DNA of 64,000 bases from an uncultured Pelagibacteraceae bacterium (GTDB lineage Bacteria; Pseudomonadota; Alphaproteobacteria; Pelagibacterales; Pelagibacteraceae). Under the pieces are notes generated by a model that had not been told where the DNA came from, ran no database searches, and saw only the letters and a program-made list of their open reading frames with translations. Each line of letters begins with the position of its first letter. Within the stretch, counting starts at the first letter, position 1. Shown here piece after piece: positions 28,008-36,910 of the stretch. The DNA lies in contig CACHQB010000003.1 in assembly GCA_902581925.1 (NCBI GenBank), positions 37,743 to 101,742 of the forward strand. The letters are read 5' to 3'. Both the position numbers and the translations under genes were made by a program.

Positions 28008-29312
28008 ATGCAAAAAGAAGTAAAAAAGTCTTGGGCTCTATTTATAGGGATAGGGGTAATGATGATTGCTCATGGCTTGCAAATGCAAGTTATGGGTATT
28101 CGATCAGTACTTGAAGATTTTAGTGTTTTTACAACTGGTATCTTTATGTCTGGATATTATGTTGGTTACTTTGTGGGCTCAAGAACAACACCTAACTTTG
28201 TTCAAAAAGTTGGTCATATAAGAGTTTTTGCTGCATTCGCTTCACTTGCATCTTTGAGTGCTTTAATCGCTGTTGTTTATGTAAATCCATTTATGTGGAC
28301 AATTAGTAGATTTATAACTGGTATAAGTTTAGTTAGTTGTTATGTGGTTACTGAAAGCTGGTTAAATGATAGAGCGACAAATAAAAATAGAGGACAACTA
28401 TTGTCTGCCTATATGATGGTAATCTATTTTGGATTAGCTATAGGTATGTTGCTGCTTAATGTTAGCAAACCAGAAGACTACGAACCATTTATTTTGGTTT
28501 CTGTTTTACTTTCTGTTGCTCTAGTTCCTATTTTGTTAACAAAAAGACCTGCTCCTAAATTTAAAAAAATTGAAACAATAAGCATTGTAGAACTTTATAA
28601 AATCTCACCTCTTGGTTCTTTAAGCTCTTTTTTTACAGGAATAATTCATGCAGCATTCTTTTCTTTAATATCTGTTTACGCAACACTTGCAAAATTTACT
28701 TTATTTGAGACATCTATACTTTTATTTATTGCAACAATTGCAGGAGTGATTGGCCAAGGACCAATAGGTTATTTTTCAGATACATTTGATAGAAGAAAAG
28801 TAATTGTTATTACAACTTTTGGAAGTTGTTTTTTAGCGTTTATTTCAATTCTAACTTCAAATGATCCTATTCAAAATATTTATTACATGGATGAATTTGC
28901 TTTAAGAAAAATTATATTTTTTATTGCTGTAGGATTGTATTCAAGTTTATGTCTTCCTTTGTTTTCACTTAACCTTGCCCACACAAATGACTTTGTTCCT
29001 AAATCAAAATTCGTAGCAGCTGGAGGTGGTTTGCAGTTGATCTTTGGTGTAGGCGCAATTAGTGGTCCTGTTTTATGTTCTGTGTTTATGGAATGGTTTG
29101 GATTAAATGGTTTATTTATTTTTTTAATTATTGCGCATGCGATAATTGGTGGATTTGGGTTATATAGAATGAAAGTTAGAGAAACTGTTGAGAACCCAGA
29201 CTCAACTTTTACACCAGTTCCAGCAACAATTACTCCTGCAGGATTAGAGCTAGATCCCGATGCGCCTGCAACACTTGATGAAAACACAGTTAATGAAACT
29301 GCAAAGCCTTAA
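28008..29312 (+). CDS. Major facilitator superfamily transporter (YcaD-like)
   Basis: A 434-residue MFS protein with about twelve hydrophobic segments. The motif-A loop after the second helix reads VGSRTTPNFVQKVGHIRVFA, and the central loop repeat reads GPIGYFSDTFDRRKVI. VTESWLNDRATNKNRGQLLS is characteristic of the YcaD/UMF subgroup. The C-terminal ~40 residues are a hydrophilic, Pro-, Thr- and Ala-rich tail (FTPVPATITPAGLELDPD). It ends at a TTAA shared with the stop of the convergent MOSC gene. Substrate unknown. Confidence 0.88.
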   Translation: MQKEVKKSWALFIGIGVMMIAHGLQMQVMGIRSVLEDFSVFTTGIFMSGYYVGYFVGSRTTPNFVQKVGHIRVFAAFASLASLSALIAVVYVNPFMWTISRFITGISLVSCYVVTESWLNDRATNKNRGQLLSAYMMVIYFGLAIGMLLLNVSKPEDYEPFILVSVLLSVALVPILLTKRPAPKFKKIETISIVELYKISPLGSLSSFFTGIIHAAFFSLISVYATLAKFTLFETSILLFIATIAGVIGQGPIGYFSDTFDRRKVIVITTFGSCFLAFISILTSNDPIQNIYYMDEFALRKIIFFIAVGLYSSLCLPLFSLNLAHTNDFVPKSKFVAAGGGLQLIFGVGAISGPVLCSVFMEWFGLNGLFIFLIIAHAIIGGFGLYRMKVRETVENPDSTFTPVPATITPAGLELDPDAPATLDENTVNETAKP

Positions 29313-29758
29313 TTGTTAATTACCTCTATTTTATCACCTATATTTATTTTAGATGAAGAAAGAATTTGGCATCTTAGACCACCTTTTCTCATAAATTCTT
29401 TAAGAATATTTTTTTGATCAAGCATTTCAGTCAAGTGCCTGCACGGACGACATAATTCAATCCCCTCTAATTCAACATTTCCTACTTTTAATTTTTTTCT
29501 AATTAAATCATTTAATTGAATGCCTTTTGTAACGATATTCCGTCTAAAATTGATGTAAGGTATATCGAGCCCGAATTTAATATTATATTCATCAATATTC
29601 TCAGACTCTATTAAAGACAATTGATTGTATGGATCATTAAAATCATGAAAATGTCTATCACCTACTATTCCTTTATTTGCTAAAACCTCAATTGAATTTA
29701 CTTCCTTGATGGGTTGATTGTTGTTGCTAGCAATTCCTAATTTAAATACTTCGGCCAT
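29309..29758 (-). CDS. MOSC-domain protein
   Basis: A 149-residue stand-alone MOSC domain, the sulfur-carrier fold of molybdenum cofactor sulfurases. Typical segments are GIVGDRHFH, NFRRNIVTKGIQLNDL and VELEGIELCRPCRHL, the last holding the conserved cysteine pair region. It may move sulfur to a molybdenum enzyme or detoxify N-hydroxylated bases, as small MOSC proteins do. It is isolated between two plus-strand genes. The molybdopterin genes at 40-48 kb are the only molybdenum context in the window. Confidence 0.85.
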   Translation of the reverse strand: MAEVFKLGIASNNNQPIKEVNSIEVLANKGIVGDRHFHDFNDPYNQLSLIESENIDEYNIKFGLDIPYINFRRNIVTKGIQLNDLIRKKLKVGNVELEGIELCRPCRHLTEMLDQKNILKEFMRKGGLRCQILSSSKINIGDKIEVINN

Positions 29759-29805
29759 AAATTATTGAAGAAATAGTTGAGCTCATATAATCTTTTCAAA
29801 ATAAT

Positions 29806-30630
29806 ATGACTTATCTATCATCAAATCAACTTAAACAGTATAAAGATCAAGGCTACATATCCCCTATTGAAGTTTTGTCTAGTCGTGAAGCATTAGAAGC
29901 AAGACAAGAAATAGAATTAATTGAAAAAAAAATGCCAAATGAAATAAATAAGTCGGGAAGATATAATGTTCATTTAATTTCGCCAAAACTTGATTCGATT
30001 GTTCATAATTCAAAAATTTTAGATGCAGTAGAAAGTATTATTGGAAAAAACATATTAGTTTGCAGCACTACTTTATTTATTAAAAACCCTAACGAACAAG
30101 GTTTTGTAAGTTATCACCAAGATGCAAAGTATATAGGATTAGAACCACACAATTGGGTCACAGCATGGGTAGCGTTAACAGACTCAAATGAAAACAATGG
30201 GTGTATGAAAATGTGGCCTAAATCACATTTAAATATTAAAGATCACAATGAGAAATTTAATGAAGGAAATTTACTTACTCGAGGTCAAACAGTGGAAAAT
30301 GTACCTGAGGATAAAGTTAAATCTATTGAGCTTGTTGCGGGTCAAATCTCATTGCACCATCCAAGAATAGTTCATGGTTCAGGAATAAACAAAAGCAATG
30401 ATAGAAGAATTGGTTTTGTTATTCAAAGTTATATTGGCACTAATGTTAAACAAGTATTAGGTAAAAATAGTGTTCAATTAGCAAGAGGAGTTGATGAATT
30501 TCATAATCATGAGATAATTCAAAGACCAAAATCACTAATGAATAAAGAGAATTTATTAATTAAAAAAAGAGAAAACAAATATCTTAAAGAAATATTTTAT
30601 AAAGATTCAAACAAGACGGGTATGTATTAA
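29806..30630 (+). CDS. Phytanoyl-CoA dioxygenase (PhyH) family protein
   Basis: A 274-residue Fe(II)/2-oxoglutarate-dependent oxygenase. The facial triad is visible as HQD in FVSYHQDAKYIG and a distal His in HPRIVHGSGINKSNDRR, followed by the 2-oxoglutarate-binding arginine (DRRIGFVIQSYIG). VTAWVALTDSNENNGCMKMWP is a strong family block. The substrate cannot be told; related enzymes hydroxylate ectoine, fatty acyls and small osmolytes. It is the first gene of a tight plus-strand run (gap of four bases to the next gene) that reaches 36910. Confidence 0.87.
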   Translation: MTYLSSNQLKQYKDQGYISPIEVLSSREALEARQEIELIEKKMPNEINKSGRYNVHLISPKLDSIVHNSKILDAVESIIGKNILVCSTTLFIKNPNEQGFVSYHQDAKYIGLEPHNWVTAWVALTDSNENNGCMKMWPKSHLNIKDHNEKFNEGNLLTRGQTVENVPEDKVKSIELVAGQISLHHPRIVHGSGINKSNDRRIGFVIQSYIGTNVKQVLGKNSVQLARGVDEFHNHEIIQRPKSLMNKENLLIKKRENKYLKEIFYKDSNKTGMY

Positions 30631-30634
30631 AATT

Positions 30635-32341
30635 ATGTCAAACCTAAAAAATATAATTCAAAGTATAAACGATAAAGATTTAGAAAAAGCATTAAAGCTT
30701 TGTAAATTATATGAGAATAAAAAAAATAGTGACATAATTTTTAATTTAAGAGGTGTTGTTTATCTTTTAAAAAATGACTTAGAGATGGCTGAAAATAGTT
30801 TTCTTAACTCAATAAAAATTAATAAGTCATTTTTAGATCCATTAAAAAATCTTTATACAGTTTATCATAAAAGAAAAAAAATAAATGAAATGCTTTCTGT
30901 TGCTTATGAACTGGTTGGTAAAGAAAATAAAAATCCATCATTTTATTATAAACTTGCCTACGCATTAGAAATTAACAAAAAATATGATGAGGCAATTAAA
31001 AATTATGAAAATTGTAATAACTTAAATGGTATAGAGAAGAAATATGCATTGAACAATATTGGAAATATATACTTAAAAAAAAATAGACCAAAAATGTCAA
31101 TAAAGTATTTTTTAGATGCTTTTAATTTAGATCAAAATGATAAAATAATCATAAATAATCTTCTATCAAACTATTTAGAGCTGAGAGATGAAAAAAATTC
31201 AGATTTTTATTATAAAAAAGCAGAAATCATAGATGCAAACTTTAATGAATTTTTATTTAATAAAGCTAGCTATTTATTCTTTAAAAACCAGATTGAAGAA
31301 GCAGTTGAAATTTTAAAATCCAACATAAGTCAAATTAAATTTTTAATAAAATTAATAAAAATATATTTCACTATAGGTAAAATAGAAGAAGCTAGAACAC
31401 TTTTTAAAAAAAATGAGAATATTATTAACAAAAATCAAGATTTTTTTAATTTTTTAGGTATGAGACATTTATTTGAGGGTAATTTTGAACTTGGATGGAA
31501 ATATTATGAGTATAGACCTTCAAAGATTAAAAATTTTTTAGTCGAGGTAAAAGAATGGCAAGGAGAAGATTTAAGCTCAAAAGTAATTGCTGTTTATAAT
31601 GAACAGGGATTAGGAGACACTATTCAGTTCTCTAAATTTATTATTCCTTTGTTAAAAATTTCAAAAAAAGTAATTTTTATTGTGCCAAAAAAAATTCAAG
31701 AATTGTTTAAATCAGATTTAGATAATCTTGAAATTGAAAATAATGAAACAATTCTTAATAAAAAATTTGATTACAAAATTGCACTTGGTTCATTATTAAA
31801 ATATTTTTATAAAAATAATCTTGATAATAATGAAAATTTAATAAGATTTGATAAAAATTCTGTAGAAAAATGGAAAAAAGAAATTGATACATCAAAGATG
31901 AATATTGGTATAGCTTGGTCTGGATCTTTTAACGGTCCTAATGAACCATTTAGATCAATACCTTTAAAATCATTGGAAAAAATATTTTCTTTAGATATAA
32001 ATTTTTATAATCTTCAAAGTGAGATTTGGGACAGAGATTTAGATTACTTCAAATCATCAAAAATAATTGATTTTAGCAAACATGATTTAAAAGAAATTTC
32101 TTCAATTATACCAAATTTAGATTTAGTAATTTCTTCAGATACATCTTTGCTTCATTTGTCAGCATCGTTAAATCATGAAACATGGGGTATTTTAAATTTA
32201 TCACCTGATTGGAGATGGGGAGAGTTTTATAAAATAAACCCGTATAATAAAGTAAAGTTATTTCATCAAAAAAATTTTAATAATTGGAATAATATTGAAA
32301 ACGAAATTTTTGAAAGTTTGAGTCAAAAATTAAATCTTTAA
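30635..32341 (+). CDS. TPR protein with C-terminal glycosyltransferase-like domain
   Basis: A 568-residue cytoplasmic protein. The first ~300 residues are tetratricopeptide repeats (for example NIGNIYLKKNRPKMSIKYFL and NKASYLFFKNQIEEAVEIL). The last ~260 residues form a GT-B-like domain related to glycosyltransferase family 9, with AVYNEQGLGDTIQFSKF, MNIGIAWSGSFNGPNEPFRS and NLDLVISSDTSLLHLSASL. Such fusions glycosylate surface proteins or sugars in other bacteria; the target here is unknown. It lies between a PhyH oxygenase and two sugar-type oxidoreductases, with the next gene starting immediately after its stop. Confidence 0.82.
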   Translation: MSNLKNIIQSINDKDLEKALKLCKLYENKKNSDIIFNLRGVVYLLKNDLEMAENSFLNSIKINKSFLDPLKNLYTVYHKRKKINEMLSVAYELVGKENKNPSFYYKLAYALEINKKYDEAIKNYENCNNLNGIEKKYALNNIGNIYLKKNRPKMSIKYFLDAFNLDQNDKIIINNLLSNYLELRDEKNSDFYYKKAEIIDANFNEFLFNKASYLFFKNQIEEAVEILKSNISQIKFLIKLIKIYFTIGKIEEARTLFKKNENIINKNQDFFNFLGMRHLFEGNFELGWKYYEYRPSKIKNFLVEVKEWQGEDLSSKVIAVYNEQGLGDTIQFSKFIIPLLKISKKVIFIVPKKIQELFKSDLDNLEIENNETILNKKFDYKIALGSLLKYFYKNNLDNNENLIRFDKNSVEKWKKEIDTSKMNIGIAWSGSFNGPNEPFRSIPLKSLEKIFSLDINFYNLQSEIWDRDLDYFKSSKIIDFSKHDLKEISSIIPNLDLVISSDTSLLHLSASLNHETWGILNLSPDWRWGEFYKINPYNKVKLFHQKNFNNWNNIENEIFESLSQKLNL

Positions 32342-33352
32342 ATGAAAAATAATTTAAAATTAGGCGTTATAGGAATAGATCATGGTCATATCTTTGACAT
32401 GTTAGATGAAATGTTAAAAGAAGAGTGTACTTGTGATTATTTTTGGACTGAAGGTGATCCACTAACTTTAAACGAATTTAACAAAAAATATCCAAAGATT
32501 AAAAGAAAAGAAAACAAGGAAGAAATATTAAATGATCCGTCTATTGATATGATTTTAATATCTTCAATCCCTGTAGATAGAGCTGGTCATTCTACAGATG
32601 CTTTAAAAGCTGGGAAAGATGTTATGGTAGATAAACCAGGCTGTACTAACTTGGATCAATTAAATAATTTGAAAAACACTGTTAAAGAAACTGGAAAGAT
32701 ATGGTCTGTAAATTTTTCTGAAAGATTTCACGTTGCTGCAGTTGCTAAAGCTGAAGAATTAGTAAATGAAGGTAAAATAGGAAAAGTAAAACAAACGATT
32801 GGTACAGGTCCACATAGGCAAGGAAACTATGAAAGACCTGATTGGTTTTATAATCGTCAAAGTTATGGAGGAATTATTACCGATATTGGTTCTCACCAAA
32901 TTCATCAATTTTTGGTTTTTACGGATTCAAATCAGGCAAAAATCAACCATGCATTAGTAGAAAACACTACAAAGAAAGATATGCCTGGTTTTCAAGATTT
33001 TGGTGAAGTGAACCTTACTGGAAATGGTGGGCATGGTTATGTTCGCCTGGATTGGTTTACTCCTGATGCTCTTCCAACTTGGGGAGATGGAAGATTGTTA
33101 ATCCTAGGAGACAAAGGTTTTATTGAAATAAGAAAATATACAGATTTAGCAAAATCAGAAAAAGGTAATCATTTATTTTTAGCAAATAATGATGAGGTGA
33201 AACATATTGATTGTTCTAATGTTAAGCTACCCTACTTTAGAAATTTAATTAATGATGTTTTAAACAGGACAGAAACTGCATGTCCTCAAGATCTTACTTA
33301 TCTTTCAATGGAACTTGCTATCAAAGCTCAAGAGCAAGCTGAAAAAAAATGA
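32342..33352 (+). CDS. Gfo/Idh/MocA family oxidoreductase
   Basis: A 336-residue NAD(P)-dependent oxidoreductase with an N-terminal Rossmann domain (LKLGVIGIDHGHIFDML) and the family's catalytic lysine motif in the form MVDKPGC instead of the usual EKP. GGIITDIGSHQIHQFLVF holds the DxGxH motif of the substrate domain. The nucleotide motif GIDHGH departs from the standard GxGxxG. It overlaps the second oxidoreductase gene by four bases, so the two probably act on related cyclitol- or sugar-like substrates. Confidence 0.87.
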   Translation: MKNNLKLGVIGIDHGHIFDMLDEMLKEECTCDYFWTEGDPLTLNEFNKKYPKIKRKENKEEILNDPSIDMILISSIPVDRAGHSTDALKAGKDVMVDKPGCTNLDQLNNLKNTVKETGKIWSVNFSERFHVAAVAKAEELVNEGKIGKVKQTIGTGPHRQGNYERPDWFYNRQSYGGIITDIGSHQIHQFLVFTDSNQAKINHALVENTTKKDMPGFQDFGEVNLTGNGGHGYVRLDWFTPDALPTWGDGRLLILGDKGFIEIRKYTDLAKSEKGNHLFLANNDEVKHIDCSNVKLPYFRNLINDVLNRTETACPQDLTYLSMELAIKAQEQAEKK

Positions 33353-34428
33353 AAAAATATCAAGTAGCAATAATTGGAACCAATATAGGAGCAAAACATT
33401 TTGAAGATTTTCAAGAAGTATCTGACAGATTTAATGTTCACACATTATGTGGTTTAACTCGTGAAGCTATTGATAAAATACTACAATCAAACACTGAGAC
33501 AAAAGTTTCTCTAAATTTTGACGATGTATTAAAAGTTAAAGAAATTGATATCATTGATATTTGTCTACCACCCCATTTACATTTTTCTGCTTGTAAAAAA
33601 GCAATGGAAGCTGGAAAGCATGTGATTTGTGAAAAACCATTAGTTTCAAGTCTTAAAGAAGTAGACGAATTAGAAAAGATCAGTAAAACAACTGGTAAGA
33701 TTATTTTCCCAGTATTTCAATATCGGTATGGTCTAGGATTTTCAAAATTAAAAGCATTAATTAAATCAGGCTTGGCAGGAAAACCTTTGGTTAGTACATT
33801 AGAAACTCATTGGAATAGAGGTAAAGATTATTATTCAAAACCTTGGAGGGGAACTTGGGAAGGTGAACAAGGTGGGGCTATTTTAAGTCACTCTATTCAT
33901 ATTCATGATTTAGTTAGTATGATCCTAGGTCCTGTTTCAAATGTTTTTGCCAAAATATCAACCAGAGTAAATGATATTGAAGTTGAGGACTGCGCTGCCC
34001 TTTCAATTGAAATGGAAAACGGAACTCTAGTTACAAGTTCAACTACATTAGGTGCTGCAAATGATACTAGTAGACTTCGATTTTGTTTTGAAGGATTAAC
34101 AGCTGAGTCAGCTGCATCACCAGATAAACCATATAGTCCAGCTAATGATAAATGGGACTTTTTACCAAGAGCTCCTATAACTCAAGCTCAAATAGATGAA
34201 GTGCTATCAAAAGTAAAAGAACCAAAATCATGGTATGCAGGTATGTTTGATGAAATTGCAAATAAACTAGATGGATCTTCTAGTGATGAAGTAACTTTAT
34301 CAGATGCTAGAAAATCTCTAGAATTTGTAACCGCTGTATATGATTCTTCTAGACAAAATAAGAATATTAAACTTCCAATCAATAAAGATAATCCTTTATA
34401 TAATTCTTGGTTACCTTTAAATATTTAA
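33349..34428 (+). CDS. Gfo/Idh/MocA family oxidoreductase
   Basis: A 359-residue enzyme of the same superfamily, with VAIIGTNIGAKHFEDF at the N-terminus, PPHLHFSACKKAMEAGKHV and the standard catalytic ICEKPLVSS. The substrate domain has GGAILSHSIHIHDLVSMILG. It is clearly distinct from the preceding copy, so the pair is not a recent duplication. The neighbouring TPR-glycosyltransferase and PhyH genes suggest a small-molecule or sugar modification pathway; the substrate is unknown. Confidence 0.88.
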   Translation: MKKYQVAIIGTNIGAKHFEDFQEVSDRFNVHTLCGLTREAIDKILQSNTETKVSLNFDDVLKVKEIDIIDICLPPHLHFSACKKAMEAGKHVICEKPLVSSLKEVDELEKISKTTGKIIFPVFQYRYGLGFSKLKALIKSGLAGKPLVSTLETHWNRGKDYYSKPWRGTWEGEQGGAILSHSIHIHDLVSMILGPVSNVFAKISTRVNDIEVEDCAALSIEMENGTLVTSSTTLGAANDTSRLRFCFEGLTAESAASPDKPYSPANDKWDFLPRAPITQAQIDEVLSKVKEPKSWYAGMFDEIANKLDGSSSDEVTLSDARKSLEFVTAVYDSSRQNKNIKLPINKDNPLYNSWLPLNI

Positions 34429-34430
34429 AA

Positions 34431-34934
34431 ATGGGAGATTCAAATAAAGCACCAAACGATTTTTTTGATAATTGGAATAAAATCCAATCAATGTCATACA
34501 AAAATGTCATTGAACTACTTGTGAAGAGAAGTAGTGAAAAAAAGATATTAGCTTTAATTCAATTTGAATTAGATCAATTTTCAGAAAATGTTCAAAAGGA
34601 TTTAGTTATTTCTGAAACAAATTCTTTCTATCAAGAAATATCTAATCTTTTCAAAGACTCAAACTGGTGGTCAACCGCTACAGTAACTGATGCTTGTAAA
34701 TATTATTTAAACTGTGCAAGAAATAATATTTCTTATTTTGAAAACTATGTAGAGGCAGATAGTGATTTATCTCAAAATCAAAAAAATGAGATATTTGCTT
34801 TGTATCAATTGTGTACTTTATTTGTTTCTTGGAATGCTATTAAAGACAAAAAGATCAGAAAAATTTTAGATATTAGAAAAAATATTTTTTTAGATGAATT
34901 AATTAAAATTTATTATAAACAAATTCCATTGTGA
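34431..34934 (+). CDS. Uncharacterised 167-residue protein
   Basis: I do not recognise this family. The ATG at 34431 follows the preceding stop directly; an in-frame TTG at 34407 would overlap that gene and is less likely. The product (MGDSNKAPNDFFDNWNKIQ...) is predicted helical and soluble, with a tryptophan-containing segment (SNWWSTATVTDACKYYLNC) and no signal peptide. The stop overlaps the GTG start of the exported 582-residue protein, so the two are probably translated together. Confidence 0.7.
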   Translation: MGDSNKAPNDFFDNWNKIQSMSYKNVIELLVKRSSEKKILALIQFELDQFSENVQKDLVISETNSFYQEISNLFKDSNWWSTATVTDACKYYLNCARNNISYFENYVEADSDLSQNQKNEIFALYQLCTLFVSWNAIKDKKIRKILDIRKNIFLDELIKIYYKQIPL

Positions 34935-36679
34935 AAAAAATATTTTTTTTTATTCTTCTTATTTTTTTTAATTTTAATATTTCCAATAGCAATGAACGAT
35001 CTGAAAAAGAAATTAAAATAGGTGTCTTTTTAGAAGATCTTGAACAAATTGGTCAGTTTAAGGAAATTACTTTTTCACCAGATGGGATGTTTCCAGATAC
35101 AGCAAAAAGTTTTCACAATAAACAATTAAGATCTACACAAAGATTTATAAGTATTTTTGTTAAACAAAAAGGTTTGATGGAAAAATATTCGGATAGAGTA
35201 ATTTTAGGTATGGCTTACTTTGAATATTTTTATATGCAACAATTAAAGGATAGTGAGAAATCATTAAAAAAATTTAAAGAAAAATATCCTAATGTAGGAT
35301 CTTCAGCTAAGAGAGATTTAAGAAAACTTTATGGGTTAAGTAAAGCAAAAAAATCAATGAGAGAGGCACTTGGTTTATCCTTAAAAGATAGCCCTGAAAC
35401 TGCAATTCAAAGATATTACACACTATACAAGCTCCTAAACCAGGCTGAAATTACAACAAATAAATTATCTAAAAATGAAAAATCACTTGCAAAAAGACAT
35501 AATAAAATATCAAAAGATGTTTCAAAGTTAAAATCTCTGATCGATGATAAGATAAATTATAGAATTCTAGATAAAAAGTTTGATAAAGAATATAAAAAAA
35601 ATTTCAAATCACTTACAAAAAATCTTAAAAAAAATCTTTACATAAAAGATTATGAACTCTTAAGTTCTTTTATTTTGGAAATTGATAAAATGAAAGACTC
35701 AAACTATGCTTCAGTTTTAAGTGGATTAAAAATATCTGAGTTTATTCTTCAAAATATAAAAAAAGATAAATTAATCAAAAAATACGTGCAGGACTTATCT
35801 AATGCAAATTTTGATAATTTTAGTCAAAAAGATCTTGAAATATTAGGTGAGGTAACTAAATCAATAAAAAATAACAAAAATATTAAATCTAACGAAATTC
35901 AATTAGAAATTTTAAATCTAGAAAATTCAAATATACCAATAAATAATCTTCTTAATATCTATAGAGATGATTTAAATGTTAAAATGGATTTGGTGAATCT
36001 GCAATTAGCATCTGCATCTACTATGAAAGATTGGGATTTAAGTGATTGGGCGAATTCATGGAAAAATCCTATTCCTGAAAAGATTGTAAATGAAGCAGGT
36101 ATAGAAATTTCTTTGTCTGATGAAGAAATTGAGTCAATTAAAGCTCAACTTGCAATGAAAAATTTTAAAGAAATATTAAATCTTGATGACTTTAATTTAT
36201 TAATACAAAATAATAATAATGATTTTTCACAAATAGCAAATAGTTTAGATTTAAATTCATCTAATTTCGAATTTTCATTCACACTTGATGATTTTGCAAG
36301 ATCATTTGGAAACACATATGGACTTGATATAAACAATTATTCAGATTTAACTGATTTAGCTAACGCACAACATGGGGCAAACTGGACTGTAGAAGAATAT
36401 GCTTCAGCTTATCAAGCAAATGTTGATATTGTTAATGCACTCCAATCTGGATCTTTAAGTTCTTTTGATGCTGGACAAATAGCTGCTGCAGCTAATAGCA
36501 GTCTTCAAGATGTTGCTGATACAATTAGAGCAGCAACAAGCGCGGGTGTATCTGTTGATTTAGAGGCTACAGCACAAGGCCTTGGCTATGGGAGTTTTGC
36601 TGATGCTGTTGCGGCATACAATGCAGAACATGGTACAAATTATACAGAAGCAGAAGCAAGAGAATCTCTTGGTCAATAA
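34931..36679 (+). CDS. Uncharacterised 582-residue exported protein
   Basis: It starts at a GTG overlapping the previous stop and begins with a clear signal peptide (KKIFFFILLIFFNFNIS, cleavage near SNS-NE). Residues about 50-170 (RFISIFVKQKGLMEKYS...AYFEYF, then SMREALGLSLKDSPETA) resemble the small exported protein at 60569. The middle (about 170-350) is Lys-rich and helical. The C-terminal ~140 residues change character to Ala-, Gly- and Asp-rich, with two copies of an A-x-HG-x-N-(W/Y)-T-x-E motif (AQHGANWTVEEYASAYQ and AEHGTNYTEAEARESL). No catalytic motif was found. It is probably periplasmic or surface-exposed. I cannot name it. Confidence 0.72.
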   Translation: MKKIFFFILLIFFNFNISNSNERSEKEIKIGVFLEDLEQIGQFKEITFSPDGMFPDTAKSFHNKQLRSTQRFISIFVKQKGLMEKYSDRVILGMAYFEYFYMQQLKDSEKSLKKFKEKYPNVGSSAKRDLRKLYGLSKAKKSMREALGLSLKDSPETAIQRYYTLYKLLNQAEITTNKLSKNEKSLAKRHNKISKDVSKLKSLIDDKINYRILDKKFDKEYKKNFKSLTKNLKKNLYIKDYELLSSFILEIDKMKDSNYASVLSGLKISEFILQNIKKDKLIKKYVQDLSNANFDNFSQKDLEILGEVTKSIKNNKNIKSNEIQLEILNLENSNIPINNLLNIYRDDLNVKMDLVNLQLASASTMKDWDLSDWANSWKNPIPEKIVNEAGIEISLSDEEIESIKAQLAMKNFKEILNLDDFNLLIQNNNNDFSQIANSLDLNSSNFEFSFTLDDFARSFGNTYGLDINNYSDLTDLANAQHGANWTVEEYASAYQANVDIVNALQSGSLSSFDAGQIAAAANSSLQDVADTIRAATSAGVSVDLEATAQGLGYGSFADAVAAYNAEHGTNYTEAEARESLGQ

Positions 36680-36682
36680 TTA

Positions 36683-36910
36683 ATGAACAAAGAAAACGCA
36701 AGTAAACTCTGGAAAATTATTCAGGAAGCTGGCGATTATTTGGTGGGTCAATTACCTGATCACCCAAATCATCCTAAAGGAAGAAACCCATATGCTCATG
36801 TTGCTATTTGTGTGAAAAGCAAATTCAATGCTAGCTATAAAGACATTCCTGATGAAAAATATCAAGATGTAATTAAATACATTGAATTTTTAAAACAAAA
36901 TCCAAGTTAA
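36683..36910 (+). CDS. Small conserved-looking protein, ORF6C-like
   Basis: A 75-residue protein (MNKENASKLWKIIQEAGDYL...) with NPYAHVAICVKSKFNASYKD followed by IPDEKYQDVIKYIEFLKQNP. The pattern Y-x5-hydrophobic-K-x2-F-x2-SYKDIP-x4-Y-x3-hydrophobic-x2-I resembles the C-terminal domain of phage antirepressor-type (ORF6C/P22AR) proteins, here without any N-terminal partner. This is pattern memory, not an alignment. It is three bases after the 582-residue gene, and its stop abuts the convergent amidinotransferase stop (TTAATTA). Confidence 0.65.
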   Translation: MNKENASKLWKIIQEAGDYLVGQLPDHPNHPKGRNPYAHVAICVKSKFNASYKDIPDEKYQDVIKYIEFLKQNPS

